15,111 bases of DNA from Planctomycetaceae bacterium (GCA_031256755.1 JAIRPZ010000165.1:1-15111), one strand, 5' to 3'. Counted from the stretch's first letter, positions 1-6,726 are shown. Program-made: numbers and translations. Notes: generated from the sequence alone by a model not told the origin.

Positions 1-276
1 CAAGGCGTTCTGCCCGGCGAGTATCATGTTTCCGTTGTGAAACACGTTCCGAAAACACCGGCAGACGCAAAAAAACTGGAACAAATGAAAGCCAAAGAAA
101 ACCCGGACAGGACAATCGAAACAGATGGCGAAACAGATAACGAGCCGGTCAAATCAGGACAGCCGGAATACAAAAATTCCCTGCCGGACAAATTGGCCAA
201 TCCCCGCACTTCCGGTATTGAGATCACCATTGCCCCTGAAGGAAACCGAAACATGACAATTGAAATCAAGCCCTGA
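1..276 (+). CDS. Carboxypeptidase-regulatory-like (transthyretin-fold) domain protein, 3' end
   Basis: The reading frame is open from base 1 and ends with TGA at 274-276, so the 5' part lies outside the window. The visible N-terminal stretch reads GVLPGEYHVSV, the closing strand pattern of a carboxypeptidase-regulatory-like beta-sandwich. It is followed by a charged linker and a final stretch (PRTSGIEITI...NMTIEIK). I recognise this tail from small planctomycetal lipoprotein-like proteins, which end with an 'NP-x-TSG-L-...-V' strand and then a short F/I-E-hydrophobic-K strand. Family members are usually 130-170 residues with a lipoprotein signal. That part is not visible here, so export is inferred. 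The function is unknown; such domains are thought to be structural or binding modules. A GTG at 37 could be read as a start, but the domain continues upstream of it. Confidence 0.7.
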   Translation, partial: QGVLPGEYHVSVVKHVPKTPADAKKLEQMKAKENPDRTIETDGETDNEPVKSGQPEYKNSLPDKLANPRTSGIEITIAPEGNRNMTIEIKP

Positions 277-349
277 TATTCCGGCAGCATTGATTTCCGG
301 GCGTTTCCGTCCGATCATTTCCGTTACAACAATCAACCTGATAAAAACC

Positions 350-1852
350 ATGATACAAAAAATTAACAGCGTTCTCCGCCGGAGCCGGATTCAGTGTGTT
401 TTCAATTCCGTTTCCACCGGCATTTTTTTTGCGATGGTGATATTCCTGCTTTTCGGCAGCGGCATGTATCTTGCCGGTGCCGAAACCATACCGCTTCAGA
501 CGTATTTCGGATACGCTTTGGCGGCAGGCATTTTCGGCGGATGCGCCGCCGTCTTCACCGCACCGCTTAATGCAGACAGCACCGCCCGTAAAATTGATGA
601 ACATTACCAATTAAAAGACCGGATTCTGACCGCATATCAATTCCGCGCGAAAGAATCAAAAACAACGCTCGAACAGATTCAACTTGCCGATGCAGAAGTG
701 TATGCCGAAAAAATCATGCCGCAATCCGTGAGTCCTTACAAACTGCCGGGCGACTTTTTTCCGGCAGTTATTGTAACGTTTTTATCCGCAGCCGCATGCG
801 CCGCATTGCCGGAAACTGCCGGACAGAATCAATATACTCCGTCTTCCAACGAAACGGTTGTGCAACTGACAGAGCAACTCCGGGAAGACGTTCTCGCACC
901 GCTTGCCGGACTTGCCGCTGCCGCTCCCGATGACGAAGAATTGCAAAAACTGAATACGGGCATGCAGCAGTTCATGCGTTCTCTGGAACAAACTGCCGCC
1001 GACCCGGAAGAATCACTGGCGGCAATGACCAAAATGGAACAAACTCTCCGGCAAACGATAGAAGCGTTTCATTCCGCGGCGGCCGACGCATCGCTGCGGG
1101 ACATTGCCGGTGCATTGGAAAATGCCGCCGCATCACGGCAGACGGCGGCGGCGATCAAAGAAGGAAATCTCGAAAAAGCCGCGGAAGAATGGGAACGCAT
1201 GGATTTTGCCGGTATGACGCGCCGCGAGCGGGAAACGGTCAGCAAAGAACTTTCGCACGCCGCAGAGAAAACCGAACAGCGCAGACAGACGCAACTGGCG
1301 CAGTTAACAAGAAAACTTGCCGAAAGCATGAAGAAGGCGGATGCGGAGGAGTGCCGGAAAACGGCGTGTCAGTTTGCCGGTGAATGTCGCAAACAATGTG
1401 CAAGGAAAGGGGTATGCGATAAACTGAATTGTGCGCTGGCAAAATTGGGATTATGCAAATCGGAATGTGCATCGGCGTGCGGTTCGTGTCCGAAAAAAGA
1501 TTCCTGCGGTTCGGCACAGAGTTCTCTTTGTGCATCGGGACAGGGACAAGGGCAAAAGCCGGGACAACTTGTCGGCGGTACGCCGGATCAGGGAGAAGAG
1601 ACCTCGCTGAACAGTATTCGTAACAAAAAAATGGTCAGCGGCATGGACGGAGAGGGAACGGCGGATACCGAAACCGTTCTCACTGCCGGACTGCCCGGAG
1701 AGAAACAAAAGGAAACGGCTCATTCCGGGAAACAGCGCAGCGGATACCGGAAAGAAACCGAAGACGTTCTCCGGTCGGAACTCATTCCGCCGGAACAACG
1801 CCGCGTCATCCGGCAGTATTTTGAATCGATCCATTCGGCAGAAGAAAGATAG
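350..1852 (+). CDS. Large integral membrane protein with Cys-rich segment (DUF4175-like, planctomycetal)
   Basis: 500 residues from ATG 350. The frame extends upstream to a TTG at 260, but that start would overlap the preceding gene and adds no recognisable sequence. Hydrophobic segments lie at about residues 16-41, 51-70 and 135-153. Between the second and third is a conserved-looking stretch (ARKIDEHYQLKDRILTAYQF) that I associate with planctomycetal proteins encoded beside MoxR/DUF58/BatA genes. Residues 175-330 are Ala/Glu/Gln-rich and probably helical or coiled coil. Residues 335-394 hold 12 cysteines, then a Gly-rich stretch. The C-terminus ends with IPPEQRRVIRQYFESI, which resembles the end of the same family. 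No Shine-Dalgarno is visible before 350. The function is unknown. A role in envelope integrity alongside Bat proteins is only an inference from family context, since no Bat gene is in the window. Confidence 0.75.
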   Translation: MIQKINSVLRRSRIQCVFNSVSTGIFFAMVIFLLFGSGMYLAGAETIPLQTYFGYALAAGIFGGCAAVFTAPLNADSTARKIDEHYQLKDRILTAYQFRAKESKTTLEQIQLADAEVYAEKIMPQSVSPYKLPGDFFPAVIVTFLSAAACAALPETAGQNQYTPSSNETVVQLTEQLREDVLAPLAGLAAAAPDDEELQKLNTGMQQFMRSLEQTAADPEESLAAMTKMEQTLRQTIEAFHSAAADASLRDIAGALENAAASRQTAAAIKEGNLEKAAEEWERMDFAGMTRRERETVSKELSHAAEKTEQRRQTQLAQLTRKLAESMKKADAEECRKTACQFAGECRKQCARKGVCDKLNCALAKLGLCKSECASACGSCPKKDSCGSAQSSLCASGQGQGQKPGQLVGGTPDQGEETSLNSIRNKKMVSGMDGEGTADTETVLTAGLPGEKQKETAHSGKQRSGYRKETEDVLRSELIPPEQRRVIRQYFESIHSAEER

Positions 1853-1869
1853 ACAGTTTAGAGATAGCA

Positions 1870-1964
1870 GACGGCAGGAATGAGACGGCAGACGGCAGTT
1901 TGCAGACGGCAGCAAGAAAGAGAATTCCTCTTCTGCTGTCTTTTCCTCCTCTGCTGCGGTCTGC
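1870..1964. repeat. 95-bp intergenic repeat, copy 1
   Basis: This stretch matches 2762-2856 at 87 of 95 positions without gaps, in the same orientation. The left half contains several copies of the short unit AGACGGCAG, and the right half contains their complement. Beyond 1964 the similarity resumes in copy 2 only after a 7-base deletion (GAACTGC is present here and absent there). It lies between the convergent ends of the membrane protein gene and the nitroreductase gene. It has no coding capacity I trust. It looks like a dispersed palindromic intergenic element. Confidence 0.85.
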
Positions 1965-1989
1965 GAACTGCCGTCTGCTCCGATTTTTT
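1888..1989 (+). terminator. Long hairpin with T-run, probable terminator of the 350-1852 gene
   Basis: Bases 1888-1914 pair with 1952-1978: 25 Watson-Crick pairs, one G-U and one mismatch over 27 bp, with a 37-base loop. Six T residues follow at 1984-1989. The structure sits 36 bases after the stop codon of the upstream plus-strand gene. On the minus strand there is no T-run on the other side, so it would serve mainly the plus strand. It overlaps repeat copy 1, so the repeat itself supplies the stem. Confidence 0.55.
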
Positions 1990-2006
1990 AATGGGATGAA
2001 CAGGAT

Positions 2007-2621
2007 TTACCGGAATACTTTGAAGCGTTCTTCAAGCGGCTGATAATCTTTCGCGTCCGGTTCGGCAGCAGGCAGACCGAAAGGCATCTGGGCAATCAGC
2101 AGCCAATTTTCCGGCAGATTCCACCTGTGCCGCACTTCATCGTCAATGACAGGGTTATAGTGCTGCAAAGACGCTCCGAATCCGGCTTCTTCAAGGAGAA
2201 GCCAGACCGCCAACTGATGCATCGCCGAGGTCTGCTGCGACCAAACCGGAAAATTCGCCGCATAGGGCGGAAAACTTTTTTGCAGTCCCTCCACAGTCGG
2301 CATGTCCTCGAAAAAAAGAATGGTCCCGTATCCGGCAGCGAAACAGTTATTGATTTTCGCTTCGGTCTTCGGGAATGCTTCGGCGGGAACTTTCTTTTTA
2401 AGCACATCTTTGACGATTTGCCAAAGTGCCGCATGATGCTCCCCCAGCAGCAGGACGATGCGGCTGGACTGCGAGTTGAATGCAGACGGAACATTCAGGA
2501 GAGCAGTTTTGATTTTCTCTTCGATTTCCGCATCGGCGAGCGGCGATTCCGCCTTCAGGGCATAATAAGTCCGCCGTTTTTTAAGAGATTCTTCAAGGGA
2601 TTGTTTCAGGGTTTCAGTCAT
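2007..2621 (-). CDS. Nitroreductase family protein (Hbn1/Frm2-like)
   Basis: A 204-residue flavin-dependent oxidoreductase, the usual length for the short Hbn1-like branch of the nitroreductase family. Recognisable stretches are RRTYYAL near the N-terminus (phosphate-contacting arginines of the FMN site), VPSAFNSQSSRIVLLLGE at about residues 44-61, and AAGYGTILFFED in the middle. The fourth is GFGASLQHYNP, followed by the C-terminal WLLIAQMPFG...PLEERFKVF. Together these make the family call firm. Members reduce nitro compounds or quinones with NAD(P)H using FMN; the natural substrate is not known. It is cytosolic, with no signal peptide. The ATG at 2621-2619 has no clear Shine-Dalgarno. The gene stands alone on its strand and is enclosed by two direct copies of a 95-bp repeat. 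Confidence 0.95.
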   Translation of the reverse strand: MTETLKQSLEESLKKRRTYYALKAESPLADAEIEEKIKTALLNVPSAFNSQSSRIVLLLGEHHAALWQIVKDVLKKKVPAEAFPKTEAKINNCFAAGYGTILFFEDMPTVEGLQKSFPPYAANFPVWSQQTSAMHQLAVWLLLEEAGFGASLQHYNPVIDDEVRHRWNLPENWLLIAQMPFGLPAAEPDAKDYQPLEERFKVFR

Positions 2622-2660
2622 TGTTTAATCAGTGGTGAGAGGAATAAGGAGTGAGATGCA

Positions 2661-2694
2661 TATAGTATACCCTATCGTATGTAATATAGTATAC
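2661..2694. promoter_or_regulatory. Twin TATAGTATAC decamers, possible operator or promoter
   Basis: Identical decamers start at 2661 and 2685, 24 bases apart. Each contains the palindrome GTATAC, and a related ATAATATAC follows at 2696-2704. They lie 40-75 bases upstream of the nitroreductase start. On the minus strand the copy at 2661 supplies a TATACT that could act as a -10 element. The spacing and symmetry would also suit a repressor site. Neither role is shown. Confidence 0.35.
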
Positions 2695-2761
2695 ATAATA
2701 TACAGAGAAGGACTCTGCGGCGTTGAATATAACAAACGGCAGCGGATTTGCAAGAGACAAA

Positions 2762-2856
2762 GACGGCAGAAATGATATGGCAGACGGCAGATTGCAGACA
2801 GCAGCAAGAAAGAGAATTTCTCTTCTGCCGTCTTTTCCCCCTCTGCTGCGGTCTGC
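2762..2856. repeat. 95-bp intergenic repeat, copy 2
   Basis: Direct copy of 1870-1964 with 8 substitutions. The inner stem GCAGACAGCAGCA (2794-2806) pairs with 2844-2856 with one mismatch. Within this 13-bp stem the only base that differs between copies is the unpaired one. The outer part of the stem seen in copy 1 is broken by a 7-base deletion in the right arm, and no T-run follows. It lies in the divergent region upstream of both the nitroreductase and the kinase genes. Confidence 0.85.
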
Positions 2857-2957
2857 CGTCTTCTTCCCCTGCAATTCATACCTGTCCGGCACGGACTCCT
2901 GTCCCTTCTGTCAAAAAACGTGAAAACATGGCTGTAAAAACTTGCCGCCGGATATTG

Positions 2958-2963
2958 TATAAT
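2958..2963 (+). promoter_or_regulatory. -10 element of the kinase gene (leaderless geometry)
   Basis: A perfect TATAAT, followed by GG, ends 7 bases before ATG 2971. The expected transcription start is therefore at about 2970. No good -35 hexamer is seen at 16-18 bases upstream (TAAAAA or similar). The element overlaps the alternative ATG at 2962, which argues against that codon being the start. Confidence 0.5.
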
Positions 2964-2970
2964 GGACGCT

Positions 2971-3855
2971 ATGTCTTTCTTCAAACAGTTGTTCGGCAAA
3001 AAAAAACTGGATTACCGGAAACGGTACGATTTACTTCAGGAAGCGATTTCAGGTACGATGTCGCAGGTTTATAAGGCGCGCGACAAAGAAACCGGTCAAC
3101 TCGTTGCCGTAAAAATTCTGGACATGCAGATCACGCAGAAGATCGATGCCCGGTGGAAAGGAGTCCGCAAACCGACTGAAGGGGAAATTTCGATTCTTTT
3201 CGATCACCCTTACATTGTCAAAACGCTGGATCAGGGACTCACGACAGACGGCGAGCAATACCTGATTATGGAATATCTTGAAGGAACCGGTTTGAATAAC
3301 GTGCTGCTGATTCCGCACGATATGATGGCGGGTTCGCGTACTTTTTATATGCGTCAGGTTGCCGAAGCCCTCGCCGAAGTCCACAAGAAAGGATTTATTC
3401 ATCACGATATTTGCCCTCGCAACCTTTTGTTTTCCGGCGATGCTTCGGTCTTAAAACTGACTGATTTCGGTTTAACGCTGCCGAATCAGCCGCCGTTTAC
3501 CGATCCCGGCAACCGGACGGGAACGGCAAATTATATGGCACCGGAACTTGTCCGCCGCAAATCAACGGACATCCGGCTGGACATTTTTTCTTTCGGCGTA
3601 ACGATGTATGAAATGTTTACGAATGAATTGCCGTGGCCGCGGGGCAGTTCGGACGATCCGACCGCATCGGCAAAGGCAGCCATGTCGCACAGCGAAACAC
3701 CGGCACCGATTACCAAATACCGTCCGCAGATTCACCCGGTCATTGCCAAAGCGATCCACAGTTGTATTGAGCCGGACATGAACAAACGCTGCCCCGATAT
3801 GCCGCACTTTCTGCGTATGATCAAAAATGCGGACAGCGATGACCGCGAAAATTGA
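2971..3855 (+). CDS. Soluble Hanks-type serine/threonine protein kinase, non-RD
   Basis: 294 residues from ATG 2971; an ATG at 2962 adds three residues but lies inside a TATAAT. The kinase domain fills residues 19-290. The glycine loop is short of glycines (S27-G-T-M-S-Q-V33). The ATP-binding lysine is K48 in VAVK and the probable helix-C glutamate is E72. The catalytic loop is HHDICPRN (144-151) with D146 and N151. The metal-binding DFG is at 165-167, the activation segment ends GTANYMAPE, and APE is at 190-192. All core catalytic residues are present, so activity is expected. The usual HRD arginine is histidine, which makes this a non-RD kinase, not expected to depend on activation-loop phosphorylation in the usual way. 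Unlike many planctomycetal kinases it has no membrane helix or sensor domain. Substrates are unknown and no phosphatase is nearby. Confidence 0.93.
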   Translation: MSFFKQLFGKKKLDYRKRYDLLQEAISGTMSQVYKARDKETGQLVAVKILDMQITQKIDARWKGVRKPTEGEISILFDHPYIVKTLDQGLTTDGEQYLIMEYLEGTGLNNVLLIPHDMMAGSRTFYMRQVAEALAEVHKKGFIHHDICPRNLLFSGDASVLKLTDFGLTLPNQPPFTDPGNRTGTANYMAPELVRRKSTDIRLDIFSFGVTMYEMFTNELPWPRGSSDDPTASAKAAMSHSETPAPITKYRPQIHPVIAKAIHSCIEPDMNKRCPDMPHFLRMIKNADSDDREN

Positions 3856-3885
3856 AAAGATGTTCCGCAATGTATGGCGTTCCGG

Positions 3886-3907
3886 TATTTCGGCAAAACC
3901 GGAAATA
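3886..3907 (+). terminator. Weak hairpin after the kinase gene
   Basis: TATTTCGG (3886-3893) can pair with CCGGAAATA (3899-3907) with one bulged base and a CAAAA loop, 30 bases after the kinase stop codon. No T-run follows directly, so a terminator role is tentative. Confidence 0.3.
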
Positions 3908-3980
3908 TCATTAAAACCGTTAAAGTTTTACTATTTTATGTGACGATAGATACTCCCACCCCCCAATGCGGTGATTCCGT

Positions 3981-3998
3981 GCGGTTGTCTTGAACCGC
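3981..3998 (+). promoter_or_regulatory. Hairpin in the leader of the outer-membrane protein gene
   Basis: GCGGTT (3981-3986) and AACCGC (3993-3998) form a perfect 6-bp stem with a 6-base loop, ending 26 bases before ATG 4025. It may be a leader structure affecting translation. It could also be chance, and I see no match to a known riboswitch. Confidence 0.3.
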
Positions 3999-4024
3999 GA
4001 TCCGCGTACCAAATAAAGAAAAAA

Positions 4025-5704
4025 ATGATCATTCGTGATTTTTTACCTGCCGCCGCCGGTATTTTCCTGTCCGGTCTCCTTTGCGGCAATATGATGCCAG
4101 TGTTTTCGGCGGAGGTTGTCAACGCCTACCGCAAACCGGCTGAAGCCGATATTCAGTGGATACTTGCCGAATCGCCGTCCGCTGCGGATTCGCCGCAGCC
4201 GGCTGCGGAAAAGGTTCCGCCGGACGGAGTTGTGAACGTGGCTCATTCCGTTCCGGCGGATGTCAAAAACGATAACCATTGCCTTCAGGTGCGGCTTTGC
4301 GAGCCGTACATTCCGGCGAGACCGCCGCAAGCCATGATCCCGCCGGCACCCGAAATTGACGAAACCAAAAAAATTACCGGTCTCGCTCCCGAAACGGACA
4401 GCGTCGCCGTCATCACTCCGGTTATCAGCGATCTGTCTGCACCGGTAATCCAAATGGGCGGACAAAGATTACCTCCGCCTCCGCCGCCGTCGGTATCAGC
4501 AGCCGCATTGTCAGATATGCCGAAAGAACCTCTCCCCGACGTTTATCCGCCGGCAGCAGAAATCAAAACGGCTATGAAAGAACGATTTTCCGCTCATTTT
4601 CCGCATCTTGAACCGCTGCCGGAACCGTGCGGACGGCGGCTTGCACGGTTCGATCACAAAGAGACAGAGACGTGCGATCCGGCGGCATGCGATCCCGTCT
4701 GCGGAGAAAATCAAACAGGGCATCACACGTGCGGCAAGTTTTGCGGCGTGCCGGAGATGTCAGGCGGTGCCGCTTGGTTCAGCAATTATTGGGTCGGAGC
4801 CGATGACGGCGATGCGATGCGGTTTGCCTTGCCGACAATGTTTATGAGCCGTCCGAATGTGATTGAACATTTTAACGCCGAAGTCCAGACGCGTATTTGG
4901 GCGGATTACCGGCATTGGAATAATGCGGCGGTGATTGACCGTACCGGCAGAATTCCCTATTACGAAAATCGGGGAGCGGAACAATTTTCCTTCGGGCTGG
5001 AATGGAAGGTTCTCAAGTCCTCGTCTGCCGAAATTCGTGTACCGTTGTTTTATCAGTTTGCATCGGGGCAAACCCGCGGCAGAGAAACAGCCGCTTCGGC
5101 GGAACTCGGCAATGTTTCCGTTTTTGTCAAACAGGTATTGAAGCGGAACTCCCGCTGGACGCTGACCGGCGGTGCCGGTGTGATGATCCCGACTGCGGAG
5201 GACTGCCGGTCGGCGGTGGGACCGTCGGTGATGGAAAACAATCTGTACTATTTCGTTTCGTTCCTTGGAGTCCAATGGCATCCTGACGATAAAAAATTCG
5301 GTCAATTTGTTGTACAGGCAGACATTCCTTTTAAGGAAAATTTAGTGATGATAGACCGCAGGCGGATGAAAGCAGAAGGACAGCAGGCGGTTCGTGCCGG
5401 AATTCAAGCCGGACGCTGGATTTACCGCAGCGATGACCGGGCAAAGCCGGGCCGTCTGGGTTTGTTTGCTGAAGTGGATTATGCGGTGGTTACGGACGGC
5501 ACGCCGCTGTATCAACTGACGGACGGCGTGAATTCGGTCTTTGTGAGTCCGCTTCGGAGTTCCGAATCGGTGCTTTCGGCATCGGCGGGTGTGCCGGCGG
5601 TTTTCGGCAGGACAACGCTGCAAAATACGGTTTTTTTCCCGTTGACCGGTCATGATCGACCGTTCAGTGCCGGATACAGTTTTTCACTGACACGAAAATT
5701 TTAA
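4025..5704 (+). CDS. Exported, probable outer-membrane beta-barrel protein
   Basis: 559 residues from ATG 4025. A GTG at 3971 would add 18 residues ahead of the signal peptide, so the internal ATG is preferred. Residues 1-29 form a signal peptide (positively charged start, hydrophobic core, VFSA before the predicted cut at 29/30). Residues 30-200 are Pro/Ala-rich and probably disordered, with a six-proline run. A cluster of seven cysteines follows at about residues 200-240 (CDPAACDPVCG and neighbours). From about residue 250 the sequence becomes alternating aromatic and polar strands ending in SFSLTRKF. A C-terminal phenylalanine is typical of outer-membrane barrels. I do not recognise a named family. 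A role as porin or surface protein is inference. The leader is AT-rich and lacks a clear Shine-Dalgarno. Confidence 0.8.
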   Translation: MIIRDFLPAAAGIFLSGLLCGNMMPVFSAEVVNAYRKPAEADIQWILAESPSAADSPQPAAEKVPPDGVVNVAHSVPADVKNDNHCLQVRLCEPYIPARPPQAMIPPAPEIDETKKITGLAPETDSVAVITPVISDLSAPVIQMGGQRLPPPPPPSVSAAALSDMPKEPLPDVYPPAAEIKTAMKERFSAHFPHLEPLPEPCGRRLARFDHKETETCDPAACDPVCGENQTGHHTCGKFCGVPEMSGGAAWFSNYWVGADDGDAMRFALPTMFMSRPNVIEHFNAEVQTRIWADYRHWNNAAVIDRTGRIPYYENRGAEQFSFGLEWKVLKSSSAEIRVPLFYQFASGQTRGRETAASAELGNVSVFVKQVLKRNSRWTLTGGAGVMIPTAEDCRSAVGPSVMENNLYYFVSFLGVQWHPDDKKFGQFVVQADIPFKENLVMIDRRRMKAEGQQAVRAGIQAGRWIYRSDDRAKPGRLGLFAEVDYAVVTDGTPLYQLTDGVNSVFVSPLRSSESVLSASAGVPAVFGRTTLQNTVFFPLTGHDRPFSAGYSFSLTRKF

Positions 5705-5707
5705 GGT

Positions 5708-5747
5708 GTTAGGATAGAGCAGCCCTTCTAACCCGCACTATCCTAAC
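5708..5747 (+). terminator. 10-bp perfect hairpin after the beta-barrel gene
   Basis: GTTAGGATAG (5708-5717) and CTATCCTAAC (5738-5747) are exact reverse complements separated by 20 bases, starting 4 bases after the TAA stop. The following sequence is TATTTGTTATC, T-rich but without a clean run. A terminator or a 3' stability structure is the most likely role. A bound protein is possible given the long spacer. Confidence 0.5.
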
Positions 5748-5797
5748 TATTTGTTATCAAAATATCCGTTCCGCACGGACACGCCAAGCCGCAATGG

Positions 5798-5806
5798 TGG
5801 TATAAT
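5798..5806 (+). promoter_or_regulatory. Extended -10 promoter of the hisN-type gene
   Basis: TGGTATAAT matches the extended -10 consensus TGnTATAAT exactly, 63 bases before ATG 5870. No good -35 is seen, which extended -10 promoters can do without. Transcription would begin at about 5813, leaving a leader of about 57 bases that contains the palindrome at 5822-5834. Confidence 0.6.
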
Positions 5807-5821
5807 GCGGAAATTAAGCAA

Positions 5822-5834
5822 GGACAATTTGTCC
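5822..5834. promoter_or_regulatory. 13-bp perfect palindrome, candidate operator
   Basis: GGACAATTTGTCC is a perfect inverted repeat with 6-bp arms and one central base. It lies about 10-22 bases after the predicted transcription start of the downstream gene. This is a position where a dimeric repressor would block transcription. I cannot assign it to a known regulator family. Confidence 0.4.
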
Positions 5835-5869
5835 GTTCCGGCAGCGACTATTTTCCCGCCTGTTTTTCT

Positions 5870-6691
5870 ATGTCCCGGCAGCATTTCCCCGCCGCTGAAT
5901 GTCAATCGCGTCTTGCCTTTGCCCGGCATCTTGCCGGACAGGCAGGGTCCCTCACGCTGCGTTATTTTTACCAAACGGATCTCGCCATTGAACAGAAAGA
6001 GGACTTCTCGCCGGTTACCGCTGCCGACCGGGAAACCGAACAATTTCTCCGGCAGCAAATCGCCGGACAGTTCCCCAACGATGCCGTTTTCGGCGAGGAA
6101 TTTCCACGCACCGAAGGGACAAGCGGCTTCCGCTGGTATCTTGATCCGATTGACGGAACAAAATCGTTTATCCATCGCGTTCCGCTTTATACCACACTGA
6201 TCGGTTTGGAATACGGCGGCGAAATAACCGGCGGCATAATTTCAGCACCGGCTCTCGGCGAACTCGTTTGGGCAGGACGCGGGCAAGGCGCATGGCTGGA
6301 ATCGAAACAAAATCCGCATCCTGTGCCGTGTAAGGTGTCTTCATGTACGGAATTGTCCGAAGCATGTTTTGTCACGAGCGAGGTCTTGACGTTTTCTAAA
6401 ACAAACCGGCAAAACGCTTACCGCAATCTGGAACGAAGCGTAAAACTGACACGGACGTGGGGCGATGCTTACGGTTATCTGCTCACGGCAACCGGCAGAG
6501 CAGACATTATGGTTGATCCGCAGATGTCCGAATGGGATGCGGGACCGCTGCCGGTGATTCTCGAAGAAGCGGGCGGCTGTTTTACCGACTGGAAAGGAAA
6601 CCGCACCATCTTCGGAAAAGAAGGAGTGGCAACCAACGGCAAACTGCACGCCGCTGTCCTGCAAAAATTACAGGCGGAATCATTGCCGTAA
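5870..6691 (+). CDS. hisN: Histidinol-phosphatase-type inositol monophosphatase family enzyme
   Basis: 273 residues, standard length for the family. The Mg-dependent phosphatase motifs are all present: SPVTAADRETE (47-57), GEE (75-77), DPIDGTKSF (92-100) and WDAGPLPVILEEAGG (222-236). The stretch TRTWGDAYGYLLTATGRADIM points to the HisN (histidinol-phosphate phosphatase) branch and away from SuhB or CysQ. HisN removes phosphate from histidinol phosphate in histidine synthesis, in the cytosol. No other his gene is in the window, so the substrate rests on sequence resemblance only; a broader inositol-phosphate or sugar-phosphate role cannot be excluded. ATG 5870 has no Shine-Dalgarno. The 3' end faces the gene ending at 6727. 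Confidence 0.85.
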   Translation: MSRQHFPAAECQSRLAFARHLAGQAGSLTLRYFYQTDLAIEQKEDFSPVTAADRETEQFLRQQIAGQFPNDAVFGEEFPRTEGTSGFRWYLDPIDGTKSFIHRVPLYTTLIGLEYGGEITGGIISAPALGELVWAGRGQGAWLESKQNPHPVPCKVSSCTELSEACFVTSEVLTFSKTNRQNAYRNLERSVKLTRTWGDAYGYLLTATGRADIMVDPQMSEWDAGPLPVILEEAGGCFTDWKGNRTIFGKEGVATNGKLHAAVLQKLQAESLP

Positions 6692-6701
6692 GAAACGGCA
6701 A
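6683..6701. terminator. Short hairpin spanning the hisN-type stop codon
   Basis: TTGCCGT (6683-6689) and ACGGCAA (6695-6701) form a perfect 7-bp stem with a 5-base loop that includes the TAA stop. It lies between two convergent genes and could serve both strands. No T-run is seen on either side. Confidence 0.35.
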
Positions 6702-6726
6702 AGCCGAAATGTCCGTTAAACATTCG

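Larger units (their letters stand above)
2622..2961. other. Divergent intergenic region between nitroreductase and kinase genes
   Basis: This 340-bp region contains the upstream sequence of both genes and no believable ORF. From left to right it holds an AT-rich block with two identical TATAGTATAC decamers (2661-2694), repeat copy 2 (2762-2856), and the promoter-like sequence of the kinase gene, whose TATAAT runs from 2958 two bases into the next gene's upstream ATG. Small ORFs on both strands here run through the repeat and have no protein-like composition. Confidence 0.7.

Noticed and set aside
260..349. TTG start for the large membrane protein
   Set aside because: It would overlap the preceding gene by 17 bases and add a stretch without membrane or family features. 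ATG 350 gives the expected short N-terminus before the first helix.
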